Below the pieces are notes generated by a model, which saw nothing but the letters and a program-made list of their open reading frames with translations, made no database searches and was not told the DNA's origin. Made by a program: the position numbers and the translations under genes. Positions 22,872-31,611 of a stretch of 64,000 nt of DNA are shown here, in pieces (positions within the stretch are counted from its first letter, which is position 1; every line of letters starts with the position of its first letter). Source of the DNA: JAGIBJ01 sp032119595 (GTDB lineage Bacteria > Actinomycetota > Thermoleophilia > Solirubrobacterales > Solirubrobacteraceae); NCBI GenBank assembly GCA_032119595.1, contig JAUMBQ010000006.1, positions 62,001 to 126,000 of the forward strand. Reading direction: 5' to 3'.

Positions 22872-23966
22872 CCGGCACAGCCGGGCACTCCGCCCCGCCT
22901 CCACCCTCGGGTGGCGGCCACCACCCTCGCCCTCACCGCCCTTACCGCACTCTTCGCGGGCTGCGGCGACAGCGACCAGGTCACCTCGACCTCCCCCTCA
23001 CCGACCACCGCCGCGACGACGCCGGCGAAGCCGGTCTCCTGGACGCTCGTCCTGGACTACGAACCGAACGCTGTCCACGCCGGAGTCCTGCGCGCCGAGG
23101 CCGCCGGATACTTCGACGACGCGGGCATCGACCTCGAGATCGTCGCCCCGTCCTCCACGTCCGATGCGCTCACGCAGGTCGGCCGCGGCAAAGCCGACGT
23201 CGGCCTCGCCGATCTCATCGACGTCGCTCGTCGCAACGAGCGCGCCCTCGACGCCGTGGCGAAGGGTCAACCTGACGTTGAGACTCCGATGGTCTCCGTT
23301 GCCGCCGCCATCGTGCAGCGACCACTCAGCGGCCTGATCGTCGACGCGGACGGCCCGATCGGCAAGCCCGCCGACCTCCGCGGGAAGCGCATCGCCGTCA
23401 GCGGACTCCCCTCAGACGTGGCCGTCGTCGACGCCATGGTCCAGGAGAACGGAACGCCGCTGAAGACCCAGAACATCACGCTCGGATTCAACGGCCTGAA
23501 GGCACTCAGCTCCGGGCGGGTCGACGCCTCCACGGCCTACTGGCCCGCAGACGCCGTCACCTTCGAGCATCTCGGCAAGAAGCCACGCACCTTCGCGCTC
23601 GACGACTTCGGCGGCCCAAAGTACCCAGGGCTCGTCGCATTCACGAGCCGCCGTCTCCGCGTGACCGACCCAGCCCACGTGCGGGCGTTTGCCGAAGCCC
23701 TGGCCCACGGCACACGCGACGTGCTTGACTTGCCTGCCGACGGCCTGGCAGCGATCGCAGACGACTACCCGGAACTCGACCCGGACGCGACCAGCAAGCA
23801 ACTCGTCAACTACCTGCCCCTCTTTGGCGACCAGAAGACGGCGGCCCGCCTGAACGATGGCGACCTCGAGGCCTTCGCGGCCTTTGCGGCCAAGGCCAGG
23901 CTCACGAGCCGCAAGCTGACCGTTCCCGAGCTCACCGCGATCCCGCCGGAGAGCGTTCAGCCGTGA
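22863..23966 (+). CDS. ABC transporter substrate-binding lipoprotein, NMT1/THI5-like
   Basis: 367 aa. Signal peptide with lipobox LTALFAGCGDS (Cys is the lipidation site), then an S/T-rich linker. The binding domain has the NMT1/THI5 pattern: VLDYEPNAVHAGVLRAEAAGYFDDAGIDLEIV, given here by its parts LDYEPNAVHAGV and GYFDDAGIDLEIV, and LRGKRIAVSG. Members carry thiamine-pyrimidine precursors, sulfonates or nitrate analogues. The EPNxxHxG start resembles the formylaminopyrimidine/HMP type. The start is set by GGAG 8 nt upstream. It overlaps the ATPase gene by 4 bp. Confidence 0.88.
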   Translation: MGQPAQPGTPPRLHPRVAATTLALTALTALFAGCGDSDQVTSTSPSPTTAATTPAKPVSWTLVLDYEPNAVHAGVLRAEAAGYFDDAGIDLEIVAPSSTSDALTQVGRGKADVGLADLIDVARRNERALDAVAKGQPDVETPMVSVAAAIVQRPLSGLIVDADGPIGKPADLRGKRIAVSGLPSDVAVVDAMVQENGTPLKTQNITLGFNGLKALSSGRVDASTAYWPADAVTFEHLGKKPRTFALDDFGGPKYPGLVAFTSRRLRVTDPAHVRAFAEALAHGTRDVLDLPADGLAAIADDYPELDPDATSKQLVNYLPLFGDQKTAARLNDGDLEAFAAFAAKARLTSRKLTVPELTAIPPESVQP

Positions 23967-24703
23967 CGAGCGTGCTCCGCACCGAGGGCCTCACCGTCCT
24001 CGGGGCGGACGGCGCGCCGATCATCGAGTCAGTCGACCTCACGCTCCGCAGGGGCGAAGTCCTCGCCATCCTCGGCGTGAACGGCAGCGGGAAGACCACC
24101 CTCGTGCGCGCGCTCGCGGGACTGGCCCGCCCGTCCTCAGGGGCCATCGTGCTCGAGGACGGCACCGACCCGGCCGCGCGACGGCACGCCGCCTACCTGC
24201 CTCAGCTTTCGCGCCCGGTTGCCTGGCGGGATGCCACCGGCAACGCGGCACTCCCACTCGAAGCAAGCGGCTTGGACCGGCGAACGGCCCGCCGTGTGGC
24301 CAGGCAGGCCCTGCTCGCGTCCGATCCGGCCTTGCTACGCCGCGGTGGCCGGCGCGGCGCGACGCTGTCCGGTGGCGAGCGACAGCGCCTCCTACTCACC
24401 GGCGTCCTCGCTTTGGCCAGGCCCATCATTCTGCTCGATGAACCCCTCTCTGCTGTGGACGCGGTAGAGCGTCGTGCGGCCCAAGACCGCCTCCGCGGAT
24501 TCGCGTCCACGGGCCGCTCCGTGGTGCTGGTGACACACGAGCCCACGGAGGCGGCACGCGTCGCCGATCGCATCCTGGTGCTCGCCGGCCGACCAGGCCA
24601 GGTCGCCGCCGAGCGACTTCCGCCTCCGCCGGATCGGCGCGACGCCGAGTTCCAAGGCCTTCTGGCCGACGATCTCCTCTCTCTCCTCGCGGGCGCGCGA
24701 TGA
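23963..24703 (+). CDS. ABC transporter ATP-binding protein
   Basis: 246 aa, GTG start overlapping the preceding stop (GTGA). Walker A is LGVNGSGKTTLVRAL (about 34-48). The signature is LSGGERQRLLLTG and Walker B is IILLDEPLSAVD, followed by the H-loop LVTHEPTEA. It energises the adjacent permease. The Q-loop region is short (YLPQLSRPV). Sequence alone does not define the substrate. Confidence 0.93.
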   Translation: MTSVLRTEGLTVLGADGAPIIESVDLTLRRGEVLAILGVNGSGKTTLVRALAGLARPSSGAIVLEDGTDPAARRHAAYLPQLSRPVAWRDATGNAALPLEASGLDRRTARRVARQALLASDPALLRRGGRRGATLSGGERQRLLLTGVLALARPIILLDEPLSAVDAVERRAAQDRLRGFASTGRSVVLVTHEPTEAARVADRILVLAGRPGQVAAERLPPPPDRRDAEFQGLLADDLLSLLAGAR

Positions 24704-25452
24704 GGAGTCCGTTCATCCGCACGGTCCTGGCGATCGCGGCGCTCCTCGGCTTGTGGGAGGCGGCGTGCGCCGCCCTCGCCCTACAGCCCTCCACGCTTCC
24801 GGCGCCGAGCGATGCTTGGAGCGCACTCATCGACGCGCAAGAGGTCCTCCTCCCCGCGCTTGCCACCACCGCACTTGAGGCGACCCTGGGCCTGGCAACG
24901 GCCCTGGTCGTCGGCACCGCGCTCGGCGTGCTGATCGCGGTCGCGCGCCCTGCCCGCGCGGCACTCGAGCCCCTGCTCGTGGTTTCGCAGACGGTCCCCG
25001 TCATCGCCCTCGCCCCGCTCCTGGTGACTTGGCTTGGCTTTGGCATCGAGCCCAAGATCATCGTCGTGACGTTGATCGCGGTGTTCCCCGTGATCGTGGC
25101 CGTGGCCACCGGCGTACGCCAAGCCGACGCCGCCGTCGACGAACTCCTCCGCGGCGCGGGAGCCAGCCGCCTGCGACGACTGCGCCTCGTCGAGCTGCCG
25201 GCAGCCGTCCCAGCACTCCTCTCCGGTGCCCGAGTCTCCTCGCTCCTCGTCGTCCCCGGAGCGGTCGCCGCCGAGCTGGTCGGATCGACCGACGGCCTGG
25301 GCCGACTCCTGCTCATCTACGACCGCGATGGCCGCACGACGACCACATTCGCTTGCGTGCTGTTGCTCGCAGCACTGGGGCTTGCGCTTTGGGCCGCGGT
25401 TTCCGCGCTTGACGCCGCTCTGACACGGCGTGGACTCATCGCTGAGCGGTAG
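24700..25452 (+). CDS. ABC transporter permease (SsuC/TauC/ThiX type)
   Basis: 250 aa, ATG overlapping the ATPase stop by 4 bp. It has about six hydrophobic segments and the EAA cytoplasmic loop, reading DELLRGAGASRLRRLRLVEL, which docks to the ATPase. Together with the NMT1/THI5-like binding protein it forms a complete importer. Thiamine precursor uptake is the most likely role, but sulfonate-type cargo is possible. No TPP riboswitch precedes the operon, which is fused to the glyS transcript. Confidence 0.9.
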   Translation: MRSPFIRTVLAIAALLGLWEAACAALALQPSTLPAPSDAWSALIDAQEVLLPALATTALEATLGLATALVVGTALGVLIAVARPARAALEPLLVVSQTVPVIALAPLLVTWLGFGIEPKIIVVTLIAVFPVIVAVATGVRQADAAVDELLRGAGASRLRRLRLVELPAAVPALLSGARVSSLLVVPGAVAAELVGSTDGLGRLLLIYDRDGRTTTTFACVLLLAALGLALWAAVSALDAALTRRGLIAER

Positions 25453-25626
25453 GAACGCCGATTGATCGACGCGTGGCTGAACCGGGTTCACCGGAGTACC
25501 AAGAGCGAACGGATCTCCAGGAAACACGGCCTGTTCCGCCAGCGTACGCGGCAAAAGCCCGGAACGACCAGCCTGAACGTCAAGCCGCCAAGCCTTGTTG
25601 ACGCCTGCTCAAGAGGCTCCTGCGCC

Positions 25627-25655
25627 ACGACAATGCACCGGCTCGTGAGTACTAT
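25627..25655 (+). promoter_or_regulatory. Promoter of the R2-like gene
   Basis: -10 TACTAT at 25650-25655 and a weak -35 ACGACA at 25627-25632 with a 17-bp spacer. The ATG at 25662 begins 6 nt after the box, so the mRNA is probably leaderless. The rest of 25453-25626 shows nothing recognisable. Confidence 0.5.
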
Positions 25656-25661
25656 GTGACC

Positions 25662-26990
25662 ATGAGCACCGCCGCTTCGTCCCAGGCGACCCAGAACATC
25701 TCATACGCCGACCTGTACGCCCGGTGGGAGCGCGGTCACTGGCTGGCCACCGAGATCGACTTCACCCAGGACCGCATCGACTGGCAGGAGAAGATGTCTC
25801 CTGAGGAGCGCAAGTGCGCGCTCTGGTTCTTCGCGCTCTTCCTCCACGGCGAGGACGAAGTCGCCGACGACCTCTCCCCCTACGTCGAGGCCGCTCCGCT
25901 CGAGGAGCAGACCTACTTCCTCACCACCCAGCAGGTCGACGAGTCCCGCCACTCGGTCTTCTTCAGCCGCTTCATGCACGAGGTCGTCGGCCTCGGCGAC
26001 GGCACCGCCGCCTCCGCCCTCGAAGCCACCAAGCCGTACCTCACCTGGGGCCACCGCGAGACGTTCAAGAACCTCGCCAAGGTCGCGCGGCAGCTCCGGA
26101 CCGACAGCTCCCCCGAGCGCTTCGCCGAGGCGATCACGAACTACCACATCATCGTGGAGGGCACCCTCGCTCAGCCCGGCCAGCACCTCATGGAGTCCTG
26201 GCTCGAGCGGACCGACCTGCTCCCCGGCTTCGCCGACGGCCTGCGCAACGTCGCCCTCGACGAGCAGCGCCACATCGCCTTCGGCATGAAGACCCTGGCC
26301 GACCTGTACGCAGGCGATCCCGAGGGCATCGGCCAAGTCATCATCGACGCGATCCGCAACTCCGGCACGTACCTGATGGCATTCGCGTACCCCAAGGACG
26401 GCGGCAGCCGCTTCCTCGACCCGCTCGGCCTCAGCCTCGAAGGCCTCTACGCCGACTCGATGCGCTCGCTCACGTCGCGCCTACGCGGCATCGGCCTCAC
26501 CGAGACGCAGCGCCGCAAGGCACTCACGCTGAACCCCGACCTCTCGTTCGAAGAGCAGGGCAAGATGATGCTCCGACTGCTCGACGCTGGTTACGTCGGC
26601 GAGGGCGTCATGCCCAAGAGCACCAAGCCCGAAGACCTTGCCGTGCTGTTCGACATGATGCAGAACATCATCCGCGCAAACCCGCCGGAAGATGGCACCG
26701 TCGTGCAGTTCGACTTCACCGACATCGGCCCGCGCCACTACCTGCAAAACGGCAGCCACCTCGAATACCACGAGAACCGCCATCCCGCGCCGACCGTGAG
26801 CATCCGGTCGAACCTCGGCGACTTCATGGACATCATCGGTGAGCGCGCCAACCCGATCAAACTGATCCTGCAGCGCCGCCTCTGGGTCTCCGGCGACCGG
26901 AGCCTGCTCACCGGCAAGAACTCCGTCTTCGGCCCGCCGCCCGAATCCTCCGCCCGTCGTCACCCGATCCTCGAGAAGATCGGCCTCTGA
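25662..26990 (+). CDS. Diiron R2-like (ferritin fold) protein fused to an SCP2-like domain
   Basis: About 442 aa. The N-terminal 300 residues resemble ribonucleotide reductase small subunit/R2-like oxidases. The carboxylate and His ligands are in order: HGEDEVADD (about 62-70), VDESRHSVFF (DExxH, about 92-101), IIVEGT (about 164) and LDEQRHIAFG (DExxH, about 200-209). The C-terminal 110 residues carry a sterol-carrier-like pattern, VVQFDFTDIG, then PTVSIRSNLGDFMDIIGERA, then WVSGDRSLL, typical of SCP2 domains. No large-subunit gene is nearby. A lipid- or acyl-directed oxidase/hydroxylase is a plausible inference. The radical tyrosine position is not obvious. Confidence 0.82.
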   Translation: MSTAASSQATQNISYADLYARWERGHWLATEIDFTQDRIDWQEKMSPEERKCALWFFALFLHGEDEVADDLSPYVEAAPLEEQTYFLTTQQVDESRHSVFFSRFMHEVVGLGDGTAASALEATKPYLTWGHRETFKNLAKVARQLRTDSSPERFAEAITNYHIIVEGTLAQPGQHLMESWLERTDLLPGFADGLRNVALDEQRHIAFGMKTLADLYAGDPEGIGQVIIDAIRNSGTYLMAFAYPKDGGSRFLDPLGLSLEGLYADSMRSLTSRLRGIGLTETQRRKALTLNPDLSFEEQGKMMLRLLDAGYVGEGVMPKSTKPEDLAVLFDMMQNIIRANPPEDGTVVQFDFTDIGPRHYLQNGSHLEYHENRHPAPTVSIRSNLGDFMDIIGERANPIKLILQRRLWVSGDRSLLTGKNSVFGPPPESSARRHPILEKIGL

Positions 26991-27009
26991 GCGGCCCTCG
27001 CGGCGATCT

Positions 27010-27066
27010 TCGGCCCGCCCGCAAACCAGCCGTACGGCTGTACTTGCTGGTTCGCGGGCGGGCCGA
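27010..27066 (+). terminator. Long hairpin after the R2-like gene
   Basis: A 13-bp perfect stem (27010-27022 with 27054-27066) continues, after one mismatch, into a 7-bp stem AACCAGC/GCTGGTT. The apical loop is itself palindromic (AGCCGTACGGCT). It starts 20 nt after the stop and has no T-run. Confidence 0.7.
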
Positions 27067-27110
27067 ATCTCATCCACGATGGCTCGCTCAGGGAATCGAA
27101 GCGACTGCCA

Positions 27111-27142
27111 CGAAAAAGGGCGCCCGGTGGGCGCCCTTTTCG
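27111..27142. terminator. Bidirectional rho-independent terminator
   Basis: A perfect 12-bp stem AAAAGGGCGCCC / GGGCGCCCTTTT with loop GGT. A T-run follows the stem on both strands. It serves the R2-like gene (+) and the convergent 164-aa gene (-), whose stop is 24 nt away. Confidence 0.9.
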
Positions 27143-27165
27143 TTGGTCAGATGAGGCGGCTCGCC

Positions 27166-27660
27166 TTAGGAGGCGTTGCTCGGCGTTGCGGCCGGCGTCG
27201 TCGCCGCGCCGGTGCCATTGCCGTTCGACGTCGGCACGTAGTCGAACGTCTCCTCCGGCCCAAACAGCAGGTCCAGGACCTTGTCGCGCAGACCGCTGCT
27301 GGCGACGAGCGCGATACCCGTGCCGACGAGCGCGAGCAGGAACAGCTTGCCCTTGCCACCACTGCGGCCCGGCTTGGGGCTCGACGGAGCGTCACGCAGT
27401 GCAGACTGCGCGAGCTTGGCGGCGGCGAACGCCGTCTTCAGCTCCTTCTGGAGCTTCTTGTCTTTCACGAGCGCCTGGGCCGGACGCTTCGCCTTGCTGG
27501 CGCGAGCGTACGCGGAACGACTGTTGTCGACCGCATCCTTGACCTGATTGCGCAGGTCCTCATCCGCCAGCACACGCTGCACGTACGGGTTGTCTCGAAG
27601 CGCCTCGAACAGGGCCTGGCCCTGCTGGGCTCCCTGCTCCGCGCGGTCCTTGGCTGCCAT
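27166..27660 (-). CDS. Hypothetical protein with helical domain and one TM segment
   Basis: 164 aa. The N-terminal 90 residues are charged and helical (EALRDNPYVQRVLADEDLRN, then SAYARASKAKRPAQALVKDK). A single hydrophobic helix follows (LFLLALVGTGIALVASSGL), then KVLDLLFGPEETF and a disordered T/A/N-rich tail. A GGAGA ribosome-binding site precedes the ATG, unlike most genes here. I do not recognise the family. The layout suggests a cytoplasmic helical domain tethered to the membrane. Confidence 0.72.
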   Translation of the reverse strand: MAAKDRAEQGAQQGQALFEALRDNPYVQRVLADEDLRNQVKDAVDNSRSAYARASKAKRPAQALVKDKKLQKELKTAFAAAKLAQSALRDAPSSPKPGRSGGKGKLFLLALVGTGIALVASSGLRDKVLDLLFGPEETFDYVPTSNGNGTGAATTPAATPSNAS

Positions 27661-27730
27661 GTGGTGTCTCCTTCCAGCGGGACTGTGCCGACACCACCGT
27701 GCTGGTGGCGTGGCGGCAGTCGCCTGGTCT

Positions 27731-27778
27731 CCGAAATTGGCTCTGCGTCAGCATAGCCCTCGGTTCCCCGAAATTGGC
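27731..27778 (-). promoter_or_regulatory. Direct repeats flanking a -10 box
   Basis: GCCAATTTCGG (minus strand) occurs at 27768-27778 and 27731-27741, 37 bp apart, on either side of TATGCT (27750-27755). The box lies 90 nt upstream of the ATG at 27660. Two identical 11-mers around a promoter look like regulator half-sites. Confidence 0.4.
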
Positions 27779-27810
27779 GCAGTCGGCGACGGAACCCGCA
27801 GCACAGGCGG

Positions 27811-30207
27811 TCAGCGTCGGCGGCGCGGCGCTGGCTTCAGCGCGATCCCCAAGACATCGTCGATGCGCTCGACGAAATGGAAGTCGACACTTTCGCGCAA
27901 CGAGTCAGGGAAGTCGTCGAGGTCCCGAGCGTTGCGCGCCGGCGCGATCACGGTGCGATAGCCCAGGTCCTGCGCGCCAAGCGCCTTCTCCTTGAGGCCG
28001 CCGATCGGCAGCACATCGCCGGTGAGCGTGATCTCGCCCGTCATGGCGACGTCGTCGCGAACCGGTCGTCCCGACACCAACGAAGCCAGCGCCGTCGCCA
28101 TCGTGATGCCAGCCGACGGGCCGTCCTTGGGGATCGCGCCCGCCGGCACGTGGATGTGGACATCGTGCTTCTTGAACCAGTCCTCCGGCGCGTCCGGTGC
28201 GACCTGTGCCAAGTGCCCGCGAAGCCACGTGTGGGCGGCCTGCCCGGACTCGCGCATCACGTCGCCGAGCTGCCCGGTGAGCATGAGCCGACCGTTGCCT
28301 GGGGTCGCGGCCGCCTCGATGTAGAGCACATCGCCGCCGACCGGCGTCCACGCCAGGCCGCTCGCCACGCCGGGGTTGGAACTCCGCCGGCGCCGTTGCT
28401 TCTCTCGGCGTTGATTTCCCAGGAGTTCTTTCACTCGAGCCGCGCTGAGATTCGTCCGACCCGTCAGGGTCCCCTCAGCGACCTGCCTCGCGAGCTTGCG
28501 CGCCACCGTCCGGATCGCGCGATCAAGCCCACGCACGCCGGCCTCACGCGTGTACTGGGCGATGATCGTGCGCAGGGCAGCGTCGCTGAAGCTCACCTGG
28601 CCACGCCTGAGCCCGGCACGTTCGAGCTGGCGCGGCACGAGATAGCGCTTCGCGATCTCCAGCTTCTCCCGCTCGGTGTACCCCGCGATCGTGACGATCT
28701 CCATGCGATCACGAAGCGGACCCGGAATCCTGTCCAGTTCGTTCGCCGTGCACACGAACGTCACGCCGGAGAGGTCATACGGAAGGTCGAGAAAGTGATC
28801 GCGGAAGGTCGAGTTCTGCTCAGGATCGAGGACCTCCAGCATCGCGGCGGTCGGGTCGCCGCCGTAGCCCGAACTCATCTTGTCGATCTCGTCGACGAGG
28901 ATCACCGGATTCGTGGTGCCCGCATCTCGCATCGCGCGGATCACGGAGCCGGGCATCGCGCCGACGTACGTCCGCCGGTGCCCGCGGATCTCCGCTTCGT
29001 CTCGCACACCACCGACCGACAGTCGCTGGAAACTGCGGTCCATAGCGCGCGCGATGGAGCGGCCGAGGGAGGTCTTGCCGACGCCCGGAGGGCCAGCGAG
29101 GCACAGGATCGTGCCGCGAGACTCGTGTGAGAGCGACAGCACCGCCAGGTGCTCGAGGATCCGATCCTTCACCTGATCCAGGCCGTAATGGTCGCCGTCG
29201 AGGATGTCCTTGGCGAGCGTGAGGTCGATCGGGACCTCGGCCGGCACACCCCAGGGAAGGTCGGCGATCCATTCCAGATAGGTGCGCACGACGCCGTGCT
29301 CCGGCGACGCGGCCGGGATCGCCGCGAGGCGCCCGAGTTCGCGCTCCGCCGTCTTGCGGATCTCCTCGGGCAGGTCGAGCGCGCTGAGCCGCTCACGCAG
29401 TTCGTCGATCTCGCGTTGCGAGTCATCGTCCTCGCCGAGTTCGGCCTGGATCGCCCGCAGCTGCTGCCGCAGGACGAACTCTCGCTGGCCCTTGTCGAGC
29501 TCGGACTGGACCTGGTCCTGGATGCGCGTCCCGATCGAGATCACGTCGAGTTCGCGAGCCAGGAGCTGCACGAGGCGGCGCAGACGCAGCTCGACATCCG
29601 GCTGCTCGAGCAGCTCCTGCTTTTCACCCGTCGTGATGCGCAGGGCGCTGGCGATGAGATGGCCGAGCTGCGAAGCGTCGTCGATATTGGCGACGGCCAG
29701 GCGCAACTCCTCAGGCAGATAGGGAACGGCTTCGACGATCTCCAGGAACGTGCGCTGCACCTCCCGCACGAGCGCCGTGAGTTCATCGCTCTCGGTGACG
29801 ATGTCGGGGAGTTCCTCGATCGTCGCGACCAGATACGGCTCCCGCTGCGTCCACCGCGTGATCTTCACGCGCTGCCCGCCCTGCACGAGCAGGCGGGAGG
29901 TGCCATCGGGCACCTTCATCATCCGCGCGATCGTGCCGACGACACCGATGTCGTACAGCTGCTCGGGCGTGGGTGCTTCGACTCCTGGCTCCTTCGACGC
30001 GACCATCACGAAGCGGCGGTCGCCGGTGAGGACCTCGTCGAGGAGCTTGAGCGACCGCTCTTGGCCGATCGCGAGCGGAATGACGATGTCCGGGAAGGGA
30101 ACGGTCTCGCGAAGTGGCAGCACGCCGAGCGCGGGCGGCACCGGCGGGAGCCCGTCGACCGGAGCCCCGTCGGCACCGACGACGATCAGGTCGGAGGGGC
30201 TACTCAT
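27811..30207 (-). CDS. lon: ATP-dependent Lon protease
   Basis: 798 aa, full length for LonA. The N-terminal substrate-binding domain begins LGVLPLRETVPFPDIVIPL. The AAA+ module has Walker A GPPGVGKTSLG at about 369-379, Walker B PVILVDEIDKMS and arginine finger regions. The C-terminal protease has the Ser-Lys dyad PKDGPSAGITMA (Ser near 697) and GGLKEKALGA (Lys near 740). It degrades misfolded and regulatory proteins in the cytoplasm. It is cotranscribed with, and overlaps by 4 bp, an Hsp20 gene. That pairing suggests stress control, although no HAIR/CIRCE site was recognised upstream. Confidence 0.97.
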   Translation of the reverse strand: MSSPSDLIVVGADGAPVDGLPPVPPALGVLPLRETVPFPDIVIPLAIGQERSLKLLDEVLTGDRRFVMVASKEPGVEAPTPEQLYDIGVVGTIARMMKVPDGTSRLLVQGGQRVKITRWTQREPYLVATIEELPDIVTESDELTALVREVQRTFLEIVEAVPYLPEELRLAVANIDDASQLGHLIASALRITTGEKQELLEQPDVELRLRRLVQLLARELDVISIGTRIQDQVQSELDKGQREFVLRQQLRAIQAELGEDDDSQREIDELRERLSALDLPEEIRKTAERELGRLAAIPAASPEHGVVRTYLEWIADLPWGVPAEVPIDLTLAKDILDGDHYGLDQVKDRILEHLAVLSLSHESRGTILCLAGPPGVGKTSLGRSIARAMDRSFQRLSVGGVRDEAEIRGHRRTYVGAMPGSVIRAMRDAGTTNPVILVDEIDKMSSGYGGDPTAAMLEVLDPEQNSTFRDHFLDLPYDLSGVTFVCTANELDRIPGPLRDRMEIVTIAGYTEREKLEIAKRYLVPRQLERAGLRRGQVSFSDAALRTIIAQYTREAGVRGLDRAIRTVARKLARQVAEGTLTGRTNLSAARVKELLGNQRREKQRRRRSSNPGVASGLAWTPVGGDVLYIEAAATPGNGRLMLTGQLGDVMRESGQAAHTWLRGHLAQVAPDAPEDWFKKHDVHIHVPAGAIPKDGPSAGITMATALASLVSGRPVRDDVAMTGEITLTGDVLPIGGLKEKALGAQDLGYRTVIAPARNARDLDDFPDSLRESVDFHFVERIDDVLGIALKPAPRRRR

Positions 30208-30656
30208 GCTTCATCCTCGCCGCGCGTCACCGGAACGCTTCGCGTCGACAGGTTGCGTCGTGCAATCGGAAGTTCGATCTCAAGCACGCCATCGACGTAG
30301 TTCGCGCGGGCGGCTTCAGACTCCACGTCAGCACCGAGCTCAATCACGCGCTCGAACGGCCCGTGCTCGATCTCCAGCTGCTGGTAGACCCGGCCCTGCG
30401 CGATGACCGGAGGCCGGCGCCCCGCGATGCGAACCACCCGGCCCTGCACATCGATGGCGAGATCTTCGAGGGTGATGCCCGCGAGGTCGATGGCGATCAC
30501 CGCCGCTGCAGGTTGCTGCGTGTAATACACGTCGACGCGCGGGGTGAACCCCACTCGTCGGGGCGCAAGCGCACGATCGAAGACGTCGCCGAAGAGCTCG
30601 TCCATCTCGCGACGCATGCGGTCGAATCCAGCGAAGAGATCACGATCGGTCGACAT
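30204..30656 (-). CDS. Small heat-shock protein, Hsp20 family
   Basis: 150 aa. The alpha-crystallin domain runs from about residue 35 to 130: PRVDVYYTQQPAAAVIAIDL, then GRVVRIAGRRPP, then the hallmark GVLEIELPIAR near the end. N-terminal FDRMRREMDELFGDVF is typical of bacterial Hsp20. It holds unfolding proteins in an ATP-independent manner. The TGA overlaps the lon ATG, so holdase and protease are translationally coupled. Confidence 0.93.
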   Translation of the reverse strand: MSTDRDLFAGFDRMRREMDELFGDVFDRALAPRRVGFTPRVDVYYTQQPAAAVIAIDLAGITLEDLAIDVQGRVVRIAGRRPPVIAQGRVYQQLEIEHGPFERVIELGADVESEAARANYVDGVLEIELPIARRNLSTRSVPVTRGEDEA

Positions 30657-30665
30657 GAGGGCCCA

Positions 30666-30671
30666 AGACTA
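30666..30671 (-). promoter_or_regulatory. -10 box TAGTCT for hsp20-lon
   Basis: Minus-strand TAGTCT, 9 nt before the hsp20 ATG. No operator for a heat-shock repressor is evident around it. Confidence 0.45.
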
Positions 30672-30745
30672 GCGTTGCTGCGCCCGCTGCTTTGCATGAC
30701 GGCGACGCGGTGAACCGGTCCGCTCGATGCGGACGCAAGCGCAGG

Positions 30746-31519
30746 TCAGAACGAGTACGACGCGCCTGGGCGGGCCAGCGTCGTCTGAGCGTGGATCGCG
30801 ACGGCCTGTGCGAGCAGTTGCTCACGGGGGAGTTCGTCAGACATGTGGGTGAGGACTAGGCGATCGACCTCGGCCTGCTGCGCGATCTCAGCCGCTTCAA
30901 CCGACGTGATGTGCCCGCGCACGCCGCCCTCCGGGAACATCAACGTCGCCTCGAGCAGCAGGACGTCGGCGCCTCGTGCGAAATCGATGATGCGCTGCGA
31001 AGGGCGATGGTCGGCGCCAAAGACGAGGCGACCCCCGGTTTCCGTCCGGACACCGATCGCATGGGTCGGCACGAAGTGCGGGACCGGCGCGAACTCGAGT
31101 TCGACACCGGGCAGCGAGATCGTCTCGGACGGGTCGTACTCGACCGCGTCGTACGCAAGGTCGAGCAGTTCAGCACGGTCGATGAGATCGAAGATCGCGC
31201 GCAGCCGCTCGGCGGCGCCGGGTGGCAGGAACAGCTTCGGACGACGCGACTCGCCTCGCAGCGCGCGTGGCGAGTAGAGCAACGCGTACGCCATCGGCAG
31301 CAGATCCAGCACGTGATCGCCATGGGTATGCGTGATCGCGATCGCGTCGATACTCAGGTAGTCGTAGTGCTTGCGCAGCTCACCGAACGCACCGTTGCCG
31401 CAATCGATGAGGAGGCGCGTGCCGGGGCAATCGACGAGATATGACGAGCACGCCTCACCGGCGTTCTGCCACGAAGGCGAGGCGCCCAAGACAGTGAGGT
31501 TTCCTCGGTCGTTGGCCAC
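30746..31519 (-). CDS. MBL-fold metallo-hydrolase (RNase Z-like)
   Basis: 257 aa, GTG start. The metal-binding motif is ITHTHGDHVLDLLP (about 61-74), with further ligands PVPHFVPTHA, FGADHRPS and the C-terminal LVLTHMSDELP. The fold and PHFVPTHAIGVRTETGGRLVFGAD region (split here by parts) resemble the RNase Z/ElaC branch. It lacks the flexible exosite arm of full RNase Z, so tRNA 3'-processing is uncertain. It may be a general phosphodiesterase. It stands alone, with TAGAGT 8 nt upstream. Confidence 0.87.
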   Translation of the reverse strand: MANDRGNLTVLGASPSWQNAGEACSSYLVDCPGTRLLIDCGNGAFGELRKHYDYLSIDAIAITHTHGDHVLDLLPMAYALLYSPRALRGESRRPKLFLPPGAAERLRAIFDLIDRAELLDLAYDAVEYDPSETISLPGVELEFAPVPHFVPTHAIGVRTETGGRLVFGADHRPSQRIIDFARGADVLLLEATLMFPEGGVRGHITSVEAAEIAQQAEVDRLVLTHMSDELPREQLLAQAVAIHAQTTLARPGASYSF

Positions 31520-31527
31520 CTCGCAGG

Positions 31528-31533
31528 ACTCTA
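31528..31533 (-). promoter_or_regulatory. -10 box TAGAGT for the MBL gene
   Basis: Minus-strand TAGAGT, 8 nt before the GTG at 31519. Confidence 0.4.
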
Positions 31534-31611
31534 TCCCTCACCAGGTTCGGGAGGAAGCCCGGGGGGACAAACACCCGCGCCCCGGAGACCGCTCAGCGGC
31601 CGGAACGCGCG

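Noticed and set aside
25462..25659. 65-residue ORF between the permease and the R2-like gene
   Set aside because: It covers the predicted promoter, has no ribosome-binding site and shows no recognisable pattern.
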